A stretch of DNA of 32,853 bases from CBDDRG01 sp051306415 (GCA_051306415.1 JBPPNE010000139.1:1-32853); one strand, 5' to 3'; counted from the stretch's first letter, positions 16,116 through 24,419 are shown. Translations and numbers: made by a program. Notes: generated from the sequence alone by a model not told the origin.

Positions 16116-16486
16116 TCGTTTTCGGCATCGCGCTGATGCCAGCAGTGGTTGGCCACGCCGGTGCGTAGCCGTTACCATGACTTCGGACTTCAGTGCTAAT
16201 GCGAAGCCGTTGCTGCGTTGGGACTTTGCCGGGAACCCAGGCTCACTGCCAGGTTAGGGACGCTCTGAACAACCTGATTCCGTTCGCAGTGAGCCCTGAG
16301 CCCGTCGAAGAGTCGAACCATGGACGGCATCAGCCGGTTACCATTGGCCCTGAGCTCAGCCTGACGCAGGATCAAAGGACTTGGTCAGAGCGTCCTAGAT
16401 CGCCAACGTAACCAGCTTCAGCAAAACGCTCTACCGCAAGACGTTCAGCAAACAGTGCTATTCGCGCAATGGCTTTTACTCTATGG
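16116..16486. other. Repeat-rich non-coding gap before the Nudix operon
   Basis: No gene is supported in these bases. The gap contains a small hairpin (GGCATC/GATGCC, 16124-16140) just after the CoA-transferase stop, which could help termination. A 138-bp MITE-like element (16258-16395) follows, and tandem 15-base repeats begin at 16487. The heptamer GTTACCA occurs at 16171, 16337, 16490, 16505 and 16520. Confidence 0.6.
16258..16395. mobile_element. MITE-like element with terminal inverted repeats and TAG duplication
   Basis: GGACGCTCTGA (16258-16268) and its exact complement TCAGAGCGTCC (16385-16395) bound 138 bases, and pairing continues imperfectly inward (CAA/TTG). The element is flanked on both sides by TAG (16255-16257 and 16396-16398), the expected footprint of a 3-base target duplication. 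It has no reading frame. Inside, a stretch around 16295-16315 (GAGCCCGTCGAAGAGTCGAA) resembles a dispersed repeat common in proteobacterial genomes, from memory. A non-autonomous IS derivative is the best explanation. Confidence 0.7.
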
Positions 16487-16531
16487 CTTGTTACCAAAGC
16501 ACTGGTTACCAGAACACTGGTTACCAAAAAA
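16487..16531. repeat. Three tandem 15-base repeats before the Nudix gene
   Basis: The copies are CTTGTTACCAAAGCA (16487-16501), CTGGTTACCAGAACA (16502-16516) and CTGGTTACCAAAAAA (16517-16531). The array ends at the GAGG ribosome-binding site of the Nudix gene. In frame it would read as STGYQ-NTGYQ, so it could also be part of a longer N-terminus beginning at ATG 16483. Confidence 0.75.
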
Positions 16532-16539
16532 GAGGCACC

Positions 16540-17160
16540 GTGATTACGATTGAGCAGATCCGCATCGCTCTGCAGCAGTACAACCATAGTCCCGCCGGGT
16601 TTGAACCCACGCGACAGCAGGCGGCGGTGGCGATGATTCTGGCGGACGGCGACGATGATCTCGAAATCTGCTTCATCCGTCGCGCCGAGCACGAGGGTGA
16701 TCCCTGGTCCGGCCAGGTCGCCCTCCCCGGCGGGCGTGCGGGTGCGGAAGATCGCAACGCTCACGACGTCGCCGAGCGCGAGACCTGGGAGGAAATCGGC
16801 CTCAGCTTGGCCGCCGATCACCGCATCGGCGCGCTGCCAGTGCGCGAGGTGGTGCGCCCGGAAGCGGAGAACAGCCTGACGCTGTCGCCCTTCGTCTATT
16901 ACATCGGCGCTGACCGCGATGCGGTGGACACCGCGAGCCACGCCCACGAGGTCGCCGACGTGTTCTGGGTGCCCATCAGCCACCTGTGTTCGGCCGCCGC
17001 GGCGACGAAGCTGGACTGGCCCATCGCTGGCATCACCACGACCTTCCCCGGCATCCGCTTTCGCGACCACGTGATCTGGGGTTTGACCCTGGGCGTGCTC
17101 AACAGCTTTGCCGACATCATCCGCCCGCACCTGACTGCCGCAACCGAGGTCGCGCAATGA
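16540..17160 (+). CDS. Nudix hydrolase, CoA pyrophosphatase type
   Basis: A 206-residue Nudix protein. The box GGRAGAEDRNAHDVAERETWEEIGL (residues 64-88, seen as GG, Asp, REtWEE and GL positions) and the preceding RRAEHEGDPWSGQVALPGG match the NudL/UPF0035 group, which cleaves CoA and acyl-CoA to phosphopantetheine products and 3',5'-ADP. The GTG at 16540 after GAGG is my choice; an ATG at 16483 would add a repeat-encoded tail of 19 residues. Its stop overlaps the esterase start (ATGA), so it heads a coupled three-gene operon. Acyl-CoA turnover is the likely theme. Confidence 0.9.
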   Translation: MITIEQIRIALQQYNHSPAGFEPTRQQAAVAMILADGDDDLEICFIRRAEHEGDPWSGQVALPGGRAGAEDRNAHDVAERETWEEIGLSLAADHRIGALPVREVVRPEAENSLTLSPFVYYIGADRDAVDTASHAHEVADVFWVPISHLCSAAAATKLDWPIAGITTTFPGIRFRDHVIWGLTLGVLNSFADIIRPHLTAATEVAQ

Positions 17161-17828
17161 ACCTGCTGCCCTGTATCGAGATCGAGCCAAAAGCCGCGCA
17201 GCCCGCCGACACCGCGATCATCTGGCTGCACGGGCTGGGCGCCGACGGCCACGATTTCGCGCCCATCGTGCCCGAGCTCAAATTGCCGGTGAGCCTTGCG
17301 GTGCGCTTCGTATTCCCCCATGCGCCGACGATTCCCGTCACTATCAACGGCGGTATGCGGATGCCGGCCTGGTACGACATTTTGGCCCTGGACATTGATA
17401 GACAAATCGACAACAGCCAGTTGCTGGCCTCCGCCGCCGCGGTCGCGGCCCTGATCGAACGCGAAGTCAGTCGCGGCGTGGATACCCGGCGCATCGTGCT
17501 CGCCGGTTTTTCCCAGGGCGGCGCGGTGGCGCTGCAAACCGCGCTCAGCTACCCCAAGCCGCTGGCGGGCCTGCTGGCGATGTCCACTTATTTTGCGACG
17601 CAGAAAACGGTCGTTCCGCATGTCGCCAACAAAACGCTCCCCATTCTGGTGCTGCACGGCGACGCCGATCCCATGGTGCCGGCCGTCATGGGCGAGCGCA
17701 CCGTCGCCGCGCTGCGCCAGTTGGGCTATGCGCCCGCTTACAAGAGCTACCCAATGGCGCACGCGGTGTGCGCGCAAGAGATCGCCGATATTTCGGCATG
17801 GCTGCAACAGCGATGGAAGCCCCTATGA
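17157..17828 (+). CDS. Carboxylesterase / acyl-protein thioesterase family hydrolase
   Basis: A 223-residue alpha/beta hydrolase of the phospholipase/carboxylesterase group. It has WLHGLGADGHDF near the N-terminus, Ser119 in GFSQGG, an Asp in HGDADPMVP (Asp169 or Asp171) and His202 in PMAHAVC. This is the compact form, like bacterial EstB and eukaryotic APT1, acting on short-chain esters or thioesters. ATG 17157 overlaps the Nudix stop by four bases and its own stop overlaps the next start in the same way, so the three proteins are made together. Confidence 0.94.
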   Translation: MNLLPCIEIEPKAAQPADTAIIWLHGLGADGHDFAPIVPELKLPVSLAVRFVFPHAPTIPVTINGGMRMPAWYDILALDIDRQIDNSQLLASAAAVAALIEREVSRGVDTRRIVLAGFSQGGAVALQTALSYPKPLAGLLAMSTYFATQKTVVPHVANKTLPILVLHGDADPMVPAVMGERTVAALRQLGYAPAYKSYPMAHAVCAQEIADISAWLQQRWKPL

Positions 17829-18328
17829 CCCCTGTCCTCCCCGTCATCTACACCACTGCCATCAAACCCGAGTGGCTCGACTACAACCAGCACATGAATG
17901 TCGCCTACTACGTGTTGATCTTCGACCTTGCCGGCGAGGCGCTGGCCAGTGCCATCGGCCTCGGCGAAGAGATCACCCGGCAAACGGGCATTTCCTGGAT
18001 GGCGCTGGAAAACCACACCACCTACGATAACGAGGTGACGCTGAGGCAGGAGGTCGAGGTGCGTTGGTGGCTGGTGGATCACGACCACAAGCGTCTGCAC
18101 CTGTACTTCGAGATGCACACGATTGGTCCCGAGTCCTACCTCGCTGCGACCGAGGAGCAGATGATCCTGTGTGTGGATTTGAATGACCGTCGCTCCGCCG
18201 CGTTTCCGGCGGCGGTACAGGCGAAGATTCAATCATTGGCGGACGCCCAGACCCGCTTGCAACGGAGCCCGCCCACCAATATCGGCCGCACCATCGGCAT
18301 CCGCCGCGCAACGCGGCCCGTGGCTTGA
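17825..18328 (+). CDS. 4HBT-like hotdog thioesterase
   Basis: A 167-residue hotdog protein beginning at ATG 17825, which overlaps the esterase stop (ATGA). LDYNQHMNVAYYVLIFD contains the Asp/Asn-rich YNQHMN element of the 4HBT/YbgC subgroup, and the strands HTTYDNEVTLRQEVEV follow. Similar proteins are found next to carnitine and betaine catabolism genes as thioesterases for quaternary-amine acyl-CoAs. A similar substrate is possible here, but no carnitine dehydrogenase is present. The C-terminal 25 residues (NIGRTIGIRR) are basic. Confidence 0.88.
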   Translation: MTPVLPVIYTTAIKPEWLDYNQHMNVAYYVLIFDLAGEALASAIGLGEEITRQTGISWMALENHTTYDNEVTLRQEVEVRWWLVDHDHKRLHLYFEMHTIGPESYLAATEEQMILCVDLNDRRSAAFPAAVQAKIQSLADAQTRLQRSPPTNIGRTIGIRRATRPVA

Positions 18329-18386
18329 ACCACCACGGCAACCCTTAACTTGCAAATCAGACCTGAAACCAGACTGGAGACCATCG

Positions 18387-19655
18387 ATGACCGCGACCAA
18401 AGCCACCGCCTGTCTGGTGAGTACTGGCGAAGAAGTTCTGCGCGGCGAAATTTTCGACGCCAACAATCACTTCCTCGCCACCGTGCTCGGCGAGCGCGGA
18501 TTTGCCGTGCAGCTGATGATGACCGCGGGCGACCGCCGTGAAGACCTCGCCTTCGTGATGCGCACCGCGCTCGAACGCGCCGACCATCTGTTCATCAGTG
18601 GCGGGCTCGGGCCGACCGACGACGACCTCACCACCGAAGTCGCCGCCGAAGTCGCCGGCGTTGGTACCTTTTTCCACGAGCCGAGCTGGCAGGCCATCGT
18701 CGCGCTGTTTCAAAAATACCATCTGGAAGTCACCGCGAATAACCGCAAGCAGGCGATGATTCCCACCGGCGCCACCGTGCTGCCCAACCCCAACGGCACC
18801 GCGCCGGGCTTCAGTTGCAGCTTCACGCGCAACGGCGTGCGCAAAACCATCGTCGCGCTGCCGGGCCCGCCGCGCGAACTGCAACCGATGCTGATCGCCC
18901 ATCTCGATGACATCGCGCCGCTGCAAGGCCCACAGGTGGAAAACCTGTTCATCCGTTTCCTCGGCGCCGGCGAATCGCATTTATCGGAACTGCTCGAACC
19001 CTGGTCGAAAATCTGGGGGCCGGTGAGTTTTCGGCAGGATTTTCCCGAAATCGAAGTCAAGCTCTACCAGCCGCCAGCGGACAAGGCGCAAGCCCTGTGC
19101 GCTTTCGCGGCCAAACACATGAGCGACTATCTGGTGGACTTTTGCCGGGAATCCACCGTCGAGCTGTTCGCCCGCTTCATGCGCGAACGCGGCGCGACGC
19201 TGGCGCTCGCCGAATCCTGCACTGGTGGCCTCGCCGCCAAGGTCATCACCGATGCACCCGGCTCGTCCGCCTACTTCGTCGGTGGCTTGGTGTCCTACGC
19301 CAACGCGGTGAAAGAAGAACTGCTCGGCGTCGCGGCGAACGACCTCGCGACGCACGGGGCAGTGTCGGAAGTGGTTGCGCGGCAGATGGCCACCGGCGCG
19401 CGCTCACGCTTCAAGGCTGACATCAGCCTCAGCTTCACCGGCATCGCCGGCCCCGATGGCGGCAGCGAGGAAAAGCCCGTGGGCACGGTGTGGATGGCGA
19501 AGGCCGATGCCAGCGGCTGCCATGCACAACGCTTGAATCTGTTGCAGGGCCGCGAGCGGGTGCGCCAGGCCGCGGTCTCCCACGGCCTGCGCTGGCTGAT
19601 GGAGGACTGGCTCGCCGAGCGCCGCCGGCGTCGGCTCACGGCAACTGGGGAGTGA
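18387..19655 (+). CDS. cinA: CinA-type protein (MoCF domain plus nicotinamide-nucleotide amidase)
   Basis: A 422-residue two-domain protein. The N-terminal MoCF_biosynth domain has STGEEVLRGEIFDAN and GGLGPTDDD. In CinA this domain is an ADP-ribose or NADH-related pyrophosphatase in some lineages. The C-terminal COG1546 domain has AESCTGGLAAKVITD (catalytic Ser), the GLVSYANAVK lysine and GIAGPDGG with KPVGTV, the signature of NMN amidohydrolase (PncC), which salvages NMN to NaMN. ATG 18387 follows GGAG at 18376. Despite the competence name, a pyridine-nucleotide salvage role is more likely. It starts 58 bases after the thioesterase and may share its transcript. Confidence 0.94.
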   Translation: MTATKATACLVSTGEEVLRGEIFDANNHFLATVLGERGFAVQLMMTAGDRREDLAFVMRTALERADHLFISGGLGPTDDDLTTEVAAEVAGVGTFFHEPSWQAIVALFQKYHLEVTANNRKQAMIPTGATVLPNPNGTAPGFSCSFTRNGVRKTIVALPGPPRELQPMLIAHLDDIAPLQGPQVENLFIRFLGAGESHLSELLEPWSKIWGPVSFRQDFPEIEVKLYQPPADKAQALCAFAAKHMSDYLVDFCRESTVELFARFMRERGATLALAESCTGGLAAKVITDAPGSSAYFVGGLVSYANAVKEELLGVAANDLATHGAVSEVVARQMATGARSRFKADISLSFTGIAGPDGGSEEKPVGTVWMAKADASGCHAQRLNLLQGRERVRQAAVSHGLRWLMEDWLAERRRRRLTATGE

Positions 19656-19663
19656 TCTGAACC

Positions 19664-20077
19664 ATGGCGACTGACCACGACATCCTGCTTGCCAATACGG
19701 CGTTCTACCAGGCGTTTCTGGATCGCAACCTCGCCGCCATGGATCAGGCGTGGGCGGCGAAAATCCCGCTGCTCTGCATTCATCCGGGATCGCCGCCGCT
19801 GTCCGACCGCGCCCAGGTAATGGCGAGCTGGCGGGAAATCCTCGGCCACGACAGCTGTCCGACGATTGAGCACCAGGTTGATCGCATCATCCACCACAGC
19901 GACCTGTCGCTACTCACCTGCTATGAATGGAACCGGCACCAGACCGATGCCGTGCTGCTGGCCACCAACGGTTTTGCCCGTGAGAATGGCGTCTACCGGA
20001 TGATTCTTCACCACGCCGGCCCGATTCCCCGGTTCGCGCTGCCGAAGGCAATGAGACCGGACGCGCAGGTTCACTGA
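19664..20077 (+). CDS. SnoaL/NTF2-like (DUF4440-type) protein
   Basis: A 137-residue cone-fold protein. NTAFYQAFLDRNLAAMDQAWA followed by IHPGSPPLSDRAQVMASWREIL is the typical start of a SnoaL/NTF2-like domain, and the later strands (HHSDLSLLTCYEW, NGVYRMILHHAGP) fit the barrel. Such proteins include isomerases, cyclases and proteins of unknown function, and no catalytic residues can be assigned. It starts 8 bases after the cinA stop with GGGGAG inside the cinA end, so co-translation is likely, and this arrangement with cinA may reflect a shared operon only. Confidence 0.8.
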   Translation: MATDHDILLANTAFYQAFLDRNLAAMDQAWAAKIPLLCIHPGSPPLSDRAQVMASWREILGHDSCPTIEHQVDRIIHHSDLSLLTCYEWNRHQTDAVLLATNGFARENGVYRMILHHAGPIPRFALPKAMRPDAQVH

Positions 20078-20192
20078 CACAGGAAGCTGTTAATACGGGA
20101 GGTCATTCACACAGGAGATCGTAGGCCCGCGCGAATCACCGTCGCGCCGATCATTGAAGACTTTAAATCACACAAAACCAGAGGATACAGAC

Positions 20193-21071
20193 ATGAAAAT
20201 TGGTTTACAGGGTGTCTTTGCCGGCCAGTCCGCCACCGCGGCGCACATGACCAAGACCGCCAAAATGGTGGAGGACGCGGGCTTCCATTCGTTCTGGATG
20301 CCCGAACACGTACTGCTGTTTGAAAACTACGCTTCGCCCTATCCCTACGCCGACAACGGCAAGGTGCCCCTTGATCCACACCACGTACCCCTTGAACCCT
20401 TCACCGCGCTGGCCTTTCTCGCCGGCCATACCAGTCGCCTGCGCCTCGCCACCGGCATCACCATTCTGCCGCAGCGCAACCCGGTCTATTTCGCCAAGCA
20501 GGCGGCCGACGTGGATGTGATCTCTGGCGGACGCCTCGATATCGGCATCGGCGTCGGCTGGCTCGCGGAGGAATTCGCGGCGCTCAACGTGCCCTTCGAG
20601 CGTCGTGGCGCGCGCGCCGCCGACTACATCAATGTGTTGAAAACCCTGTGGTGCGACGCAACCTCCAGCTACGAAGGCGAATTCTACAGCTTGCCGCCCT
20701 GCGTGCAGGGCCCTAAGCCGGTGCAAAAACCCTATCCGCCGCTCTGGTTCGGCGGCGAGAGCAAAGCCGCGCTGACCCGGGTCGCGCGCTTCGGCCAGGG
20801 CTGGTACGGCGTCAAACTGTTGCCGCCGGACGTGCCCGCACATCTCAGGCAACTCGAAGAATTACTCAAAGTGGAAGGACGCACGCTGAAGGACATCCAG
20901 ATCGCGGTGTCGCCCTACGGCACGCCCTGCGATCTCGACATGCTGAAGCGCTATCGCGACGCCGGCGTCGATCAGGTCATCCTGTTTGCGCTGACGGCGG
21001 ACCCCGAGCCGCTCTACCGCGACATCCACAAGATGGCCGAACAGCTCGTCGGGCCCGCCGCCGCAATTTGA
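20193..21071 (+). CDS. LLM-class (luciferase-like) F420/flavin oxidoreductase
   Basis: A 292-residue TIM-barrel oxidoreductase of the luciferase-like superfamily, subgroup TIGR03619-like. SFWMPEHVLLF, LRLATGITILPQRNPV, AKQAADVDVISGGRLDIGIGVGW and YPPLWFGGES are the expected motifs. The start at ATG 20193 is preceded by AGAGGA. Cofactor choice (F420 or FMN) cannot be told from sequence alone; in proteobacteria FMN is more usual. It lies just upstream of a second LLM gene of a different subgroup. Confidence 0.92.
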   Translation: MKIGLQGVFAGQSATAAHMTKTAKMVEDAGFHSFWMPEHVLLFENYASPYPYADNGKVPLDPHHVPLEPFTALAFLAGHTSRLRLATGITILPQRNPVYFAKQAADVDVISGGRLDIGIGVGWLAEEFAALNVPFERRGARAADYINVLKTLWCDATSSYEGEFYSLPPCVQGPKPVQKPYPPLWFGGESKAALTRVARFGQGWYGVKLLPPDVPAHLRQLEELLKVEGRTLKDIQIAVSPYGTPCDLDMLKRYRDAGVDQVILFALTADPEPLYRDIHKMAEQLVGPAAAI

Positions 21072-21126
21072 CGGCGAGCCAGCTTGGCAACGATTTTGAA
21101 CTACCCACTAAACCGAGGTGCTGGCA

Positions 21127-22224
21127 ATGGACGTAGGAATATCAATCGTGTTCCAGAATCCGGGACGCGCAAAGAGCGATTTCGAGGTGTACCAGAACGA
21201 TTTGATTCTCGCCAACCTGGCGGAACCCCTGGGCTTCGACGCCGTCTGGGGCATCGAACACCACTTCACCGACTACACCATGATGCCGGACGTGATGCAG
21301 TTTCTGGCCTACATGGCGGGGCGCACCGAGCGCGTCAAGCTCGGCTCGATGGCGGTAATCCTGCCCTGGCATCGCGATCCGATCCGCGTAGCCGAACAGA
21401 TCAGCGTCGTCGATAACATATCGAAAGGCCGGGTGATCCTGGGCATGGGACGTGGCCTTGGCCGGGTCGAATTCGACGGCTTCGGCGTGGCCATGGACGA
21501 AGCGCGACCGCGCTTCATGGAAGCCGCCAAACTGATTCTCGACGGCCTCGAAAAAGGCTATTGCGAAATGGACGGCAAGGTCATCAAACAGGAGCGCCGC
21601 GACATCCGCCCCGCGCCCTACAAGTCCTTTGTCGGCCGCCGCTACGGCGCCGCGGTGTCGCCGGAATCCCTGTCGATCATGGCCGAACTCGGCCTCGGCC
21701 TGCTGATCATTCCGCAGAAACCCTGGGGCACGGTTTCCGAAGAACTCGGCCAATACCGGCGGGAATTCGTCGAACATCACCGCGAGCAGGCGCCACCGCC
21801 TTTTGTCGCCAGCTTCGTGTACTGCGATGAAAACGCCGACCGCGCCGCGGAAATGGCCAACCGTCACCTGGGCGGCTACTGGCACTCCATGGTCGAGCAT
21901 TACGAAATGGACGGCAGCCACTTCAAGAACATCAAGGGCTACGAGTGGTACGCCAATGCCTCCGCCCACATCAACAACGACGGTGCGGCGGCCGCACGCC
22001 AGTTCTTCGTCGACCTGCACGTCTGGGGCACGCCCGAGCAGTGTTACCAGAAGCTGCTGAACATCCGCGATTATGTCGGCAACGACAAATTCAACGGCAT
22101 GTTCTCCTACGGCGGCATGACCCATGCGGCGGCGGAAGCCAGCATGCGGCTGTTCGCAAAAGAGGTCATGCCGCAGTTGCAGAAGTTGCCGACGCCCGTC
22201 ATTGCTTCCGCGAAGTCGGCCTGA
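21127..22224 (+). CDS. LLM-class flavin-dependent oxidoreductase
   Basis: A 365-residue luciferase-like protein, longer than the preceding one. It contains WGIEHHFTDYTMMPDV (equivalent of the luciferase alpha EHH block), RVKLGSMAVILPWHRDPIRVAEQ, DNISKGRVILGMGRGLGRVEFDGF and GTPEQCYQKLL near the end. ATG 21127 is preferred over GTG 21118 because GAGG lies 8 bases upstream. The enzyme is probably a flavin monooxygenase needing a reductase partner; none is adjacent, though a Rieske-type protein is encoded 1.8 kb downstream. The substrate is unknown. Confidence 0.92.
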   Translation: MDVGISIVFQNPGRAKSDFEVYQNDLILANLAEPLGFDAVWGIEHHFTDYTMMPDVMQFLAYMAGRTERVKLGSMAVILPWHRDPIRVAEQISVVDNISKGRVILGMGRGLGRVEFDGFGVAMDEARPRFMEAAKLILDGLEKGYCEMDGKVIKQERRDIRPAPYKSFVGRRYGAAVSPESLSIMAELGLGLLIIPQKPWGTVSEELGQYRREFVEHHREQAPPPFVASFVYCDENADRAAEMANRHLGGYWHSMVEHYEMDGSHFKNIKGYEWYANASAHINNDGAAAARQFFVDLHVWGTPEQCYQKLLNIRDYVGNDKFNGMFSYGGMTHAAAEASMRLFAKEVMPQLQKLPTPVIASAKSA

Positions 22225-22267
22225 TCCCGCGCTGACGTCTTTTCACACGCTTATTTTTCACGCACGT

Positions 22268-22304
22268 GTCGCTGCCGCCGGTAATGAAAGCCGGCGGCAG
22301 CGAC
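22268..22304. terminator. Strong GC hairpin after the second LLM gene
   Basis: GTCGCTGCCGCCGG (22268-22281) and CCGGCGGCAGCGAC (22291-22304) are perfectly complementary, 14 base pairs with a 9-base loop. It lies 44 bases after the LLM stop and before the next gene on the same strand. No T-run follows, so a Rho-independent terminator is not fully supported. Nothing else is seen in 22225-22409. Confidence 0.55.
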
Positions 22305-22409
22305 AACTCTCGGCACCGGTGCCTGAACGGCTGTAAACTCCACGCCTGAACGCCGCTCACGGACAACAACAAAAACGACTATGCCGCGATCTCGAGGAGC
22401 AAGGGCAGC

Positions 22410-23954
22410 ATGAGTGCCGATCAACCCGCAAACTCGTTCAAGCATGTGTTGGCCACCGCCAGGGAATACCTGACCCACTGGTTTATCGCCGGCGTGATTG
22501 TGACGCTGACCGGCTTTGCGCCCGACCACTGGTTTGCCCATCTTTTTCACGCCGCCAACCTGGACGGCTTCTTCGAGGCGCTGCCCACCATCGATTACCG
22601 GCTCATCGTGGTGGGTCTTGGCGTGCTCGTCAGTACGGTGGCGGTGATTTTCCAAATGAGCCGGATGCAGAGACCGCAATCGGCCATCGCCCCTGCCTTC
22701 GTCGCCTCCGCCACAGCGCCGCTCTCCGTGCCCGCTGAAGACAGCGATGCCATCAAGGACAAACCCTCCATCGCGGTGCTGCCCTTCGTCAATATGTCCG
22801 ACGACAAAAGCCAGGAATATTTCGCCGACGGCATGACCGAGGACATCATCACCGGGCTGTCCTGCGACAGCCGCCTGTTCGTGATCGCGCGCAATTCCAC
22901 CTTTGCCTACAAGGGCCAGTCGCCGGATATCCGTGCCGTCGGCAAAGAGCTGGGCGTGCGCTATGTGTTGGAAGGCAGTATCCGGCCCATGGGTGACCGA
23001 TTGCGGATCACGGTGCAATTGATCGATACCACCAGTGGCGCCCACGTCTGGGCCGACAAGATCGACCGCCCGGTGGCGGAGCTATTCAAGGTCATGGATG
23101 AGGTGGTCGATGATCTGGTGACAGCCCTTTGCGCCAACCTCGGCGTCGCCGAAAGCCACCGCGCGCAACGGGCGCGACCGGAAGACTTGCAAGCCTGGGC
23201 GCTATGCGTGCAGGCGGAGGTTCTCTACTCCACCCAGCGCGACTTCAAAGCGCTGCTGGAAGGGGAAAAGCTGGCGCGGCGGGCCGCTGAAATCGAACCG
23301 GGTTACGCCATCAGCTGGGCGCTGCTCGGTTTCATGGTGAGCCGGCGAATACCTTTGGGGGTCAGTCGCGACCTGGCCAAAGACTCGCAAGAGGCGCTTT
23401 CACTGTCCGCCAGAGCACTTGGCCTGGCCCCGAACGATCCCATCGTGCTGGGCTATTGTGGGTCTGCCGCCGCTTTTGTCGGCCATGCCACGCAGGGCAT
23501 TGATTACCTGGAGCGCAGCCTAGCCATCAACCCCAATAGCGGCTTCTGTCGAATTTACTACGGTCAGGCACTGTCGGCCGGCGGAAGACCCGAGGACGGC
23601 ATCGCTGAACTGGAACGATTCATACGCCGTTCGCCCAAAGATCCCTATGTGGGGGTTGCCTATTTTTTTCTGGCAATCGGCTATTTGACTAACAATAACC
23701 CGCAGCGGGCCGAGCAAGCCGCGCGCAATGCGGTCAAGCATCAGCCCGGCTTCGCCTGGGGTTATGTTGCGTTAGCCCTGTCCCAGGAGGCGCTGGGTCG
23801 TGGCGGCGAAGCCCGGCAGCAACTGCCGAAAGTACGCGAACTCGCCCCCACGGTGACCGGCCAATACCTTGAAGACATGTGGCGTCATTTGCTTCGACAT
23901 TCCGGGCAGGCGGAAACCTTGGTCGCGCTGACACGCAAAGTGTGGAGCGATTGA
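22410..23954 (+). CDS. Membrane-anchored FlgO/TolB-like domain and TPR protein (orphan of the adenylate-cyclase-type)
   Basis: A 514-residue protein. Two hydrophobic segments lie near residues 22-38 and 63-83, then a FlgO/TolB N-like domain (PSIAVLPFVNMSDDKSQEYFADGMTEDI, IARNSTFAYKG, GVRYVLEGSIRP, VQLIDTTSGAHVWADK), then TPR repeats to the end (residues about 260-510). This architecture is that of class III adenylate/guanylate cyclases of proteobacteria with the cyclase or HTH output domain absent; the N-terminus holds only membrane helices. It probably serves as a sensory or scaffolding protein. No cyclase gene is adjacent, so it may be a free-standing partner (inference). Confidence 0.82.
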   Translation: MSADQPANSFKHVLATAREYLTHWFIAGVIVTLTGFAPDHWFAHLFHAANLDGFFEALPTIDYRLIVVGLGVLVSTVAVIFQMSRMQRPQSAIAPAFVASATAPLSVPAEDSDAIKDKPSIAVLPFVNMSDDKSQEYFADGMTEDIITGLSCDSRLFVIARNSTFAYKGQSPDIRAVGKELGVRYVLEGSIRPMGDRLRITVQLIDTTSGAHVWADKIDRPVAELFKVMDEVVDDLVTALCANLGVAESHRAQRARPEDLQAWALCVQAEVLYSTQRDFKALLEGEKLARRAAEIEPGYAISWALLGFMVSRRIPLGVSRDLAKDSQEALSLSARALGLAPNDPIVLGYCGSAAAFVGHATQGIDYLERSLAINPNSGFCRIYYGQALSAGGRPEDGIAELERFIRRSPKDPYVGVAYFFLAIGYLTNNNPQRAEQAARNAVKHQPGFAWGYVALALSQEALGRGGEARQQLPKVRELAPTVTGQYLEDMWRHLLRHSGQAETLVALTRKVWSD

Positions 23955-24047
23955 CACTAACGACTAACAGCAACACCCTGAGCAGGCGGAGACATTCCGG
24001 CAAGCCCACGCTCGGTAACATCCTTGAGTAACATCAGGAGAATTCTT

Positions 24048-24419
24048 ATGAAACGCATCGCAGTTGCAAGCTCTAGCGACATTCGTGAAAGCGAAATCTT
24101 CGCTACCCGGATTGAAGGTGTCAATGTCCTCGTTACCCGGGTTGACGGGCGCGTCTACGCCGTCGAGAACAAGTGCGCTCACCTGGGCTGGTCAATGGCC
24201 CGTGGCAGCATCACCGGCTCGACACTGCGATGCCCCTGGCATGGCGCGCAATACGATGTCTGTTCTGGCGACAATGTGGGCTGGGTCAATGCCATTCCTG
24301 GGGTGTCCATGCCTGGCTGGACGCACGGGCTAATCGCCCTCGGCAGGAAGCCCGCACCCATCCGCACTTTCGAAACCGCGGAAGAATCCGGGCAAGTATT
24401 CGTCAGCATTGCCCATTGA
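24048..24419 (+). CDS. Rieske [2Fe-2S] ferredoxin-like protein
   Basis: A 123-residue soluble Rieske protein. The cluster ligands C-A-H (Cys43, His45) and C-P-W-H (Cys62, His65) are separated by the usual 16 residues. ATG 24048 follows AGGAG at 24036-24040. It lacks the membrane anchor of bc1 Rieske proteins and looks like the ferredoxin component of aromatic ring-hydroxylating or similar oxygenases. No terminal oxygenase is adjacent, so the electron acceptor is unknown; the LLM oxidoreductases use flavin and are not obvious partners. Confidence 0.92.
   Translation: MKRIAVASSSDIRESEIFATRIEGVNVLVTRVDGRVYAVENKCAHLGWSMARGSITGSTLRCPWHGAQYDVCSGDNVGWVNAIPGVSMPGWTHGLIALGRKPAPIRTFETAEESGQVFVSIAH

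Noticed and set aside
20193..22224. The pair of LLM enzymes as part of an antibiotic or F420-dependent biosynthetic cluster
   Set aside because: No F420 genes, no modular synthases and no regulators are nearby; ordinary oxidoreductases are a simpler reading.
22251..23045. Minus-strand frame of 264 codons opposite the TPR gene
   Set aside because: It covers the 22268 hairpin and the start of a gene with clear domains; the composition (many His, Gly, Arg) is that of a shadow frame.
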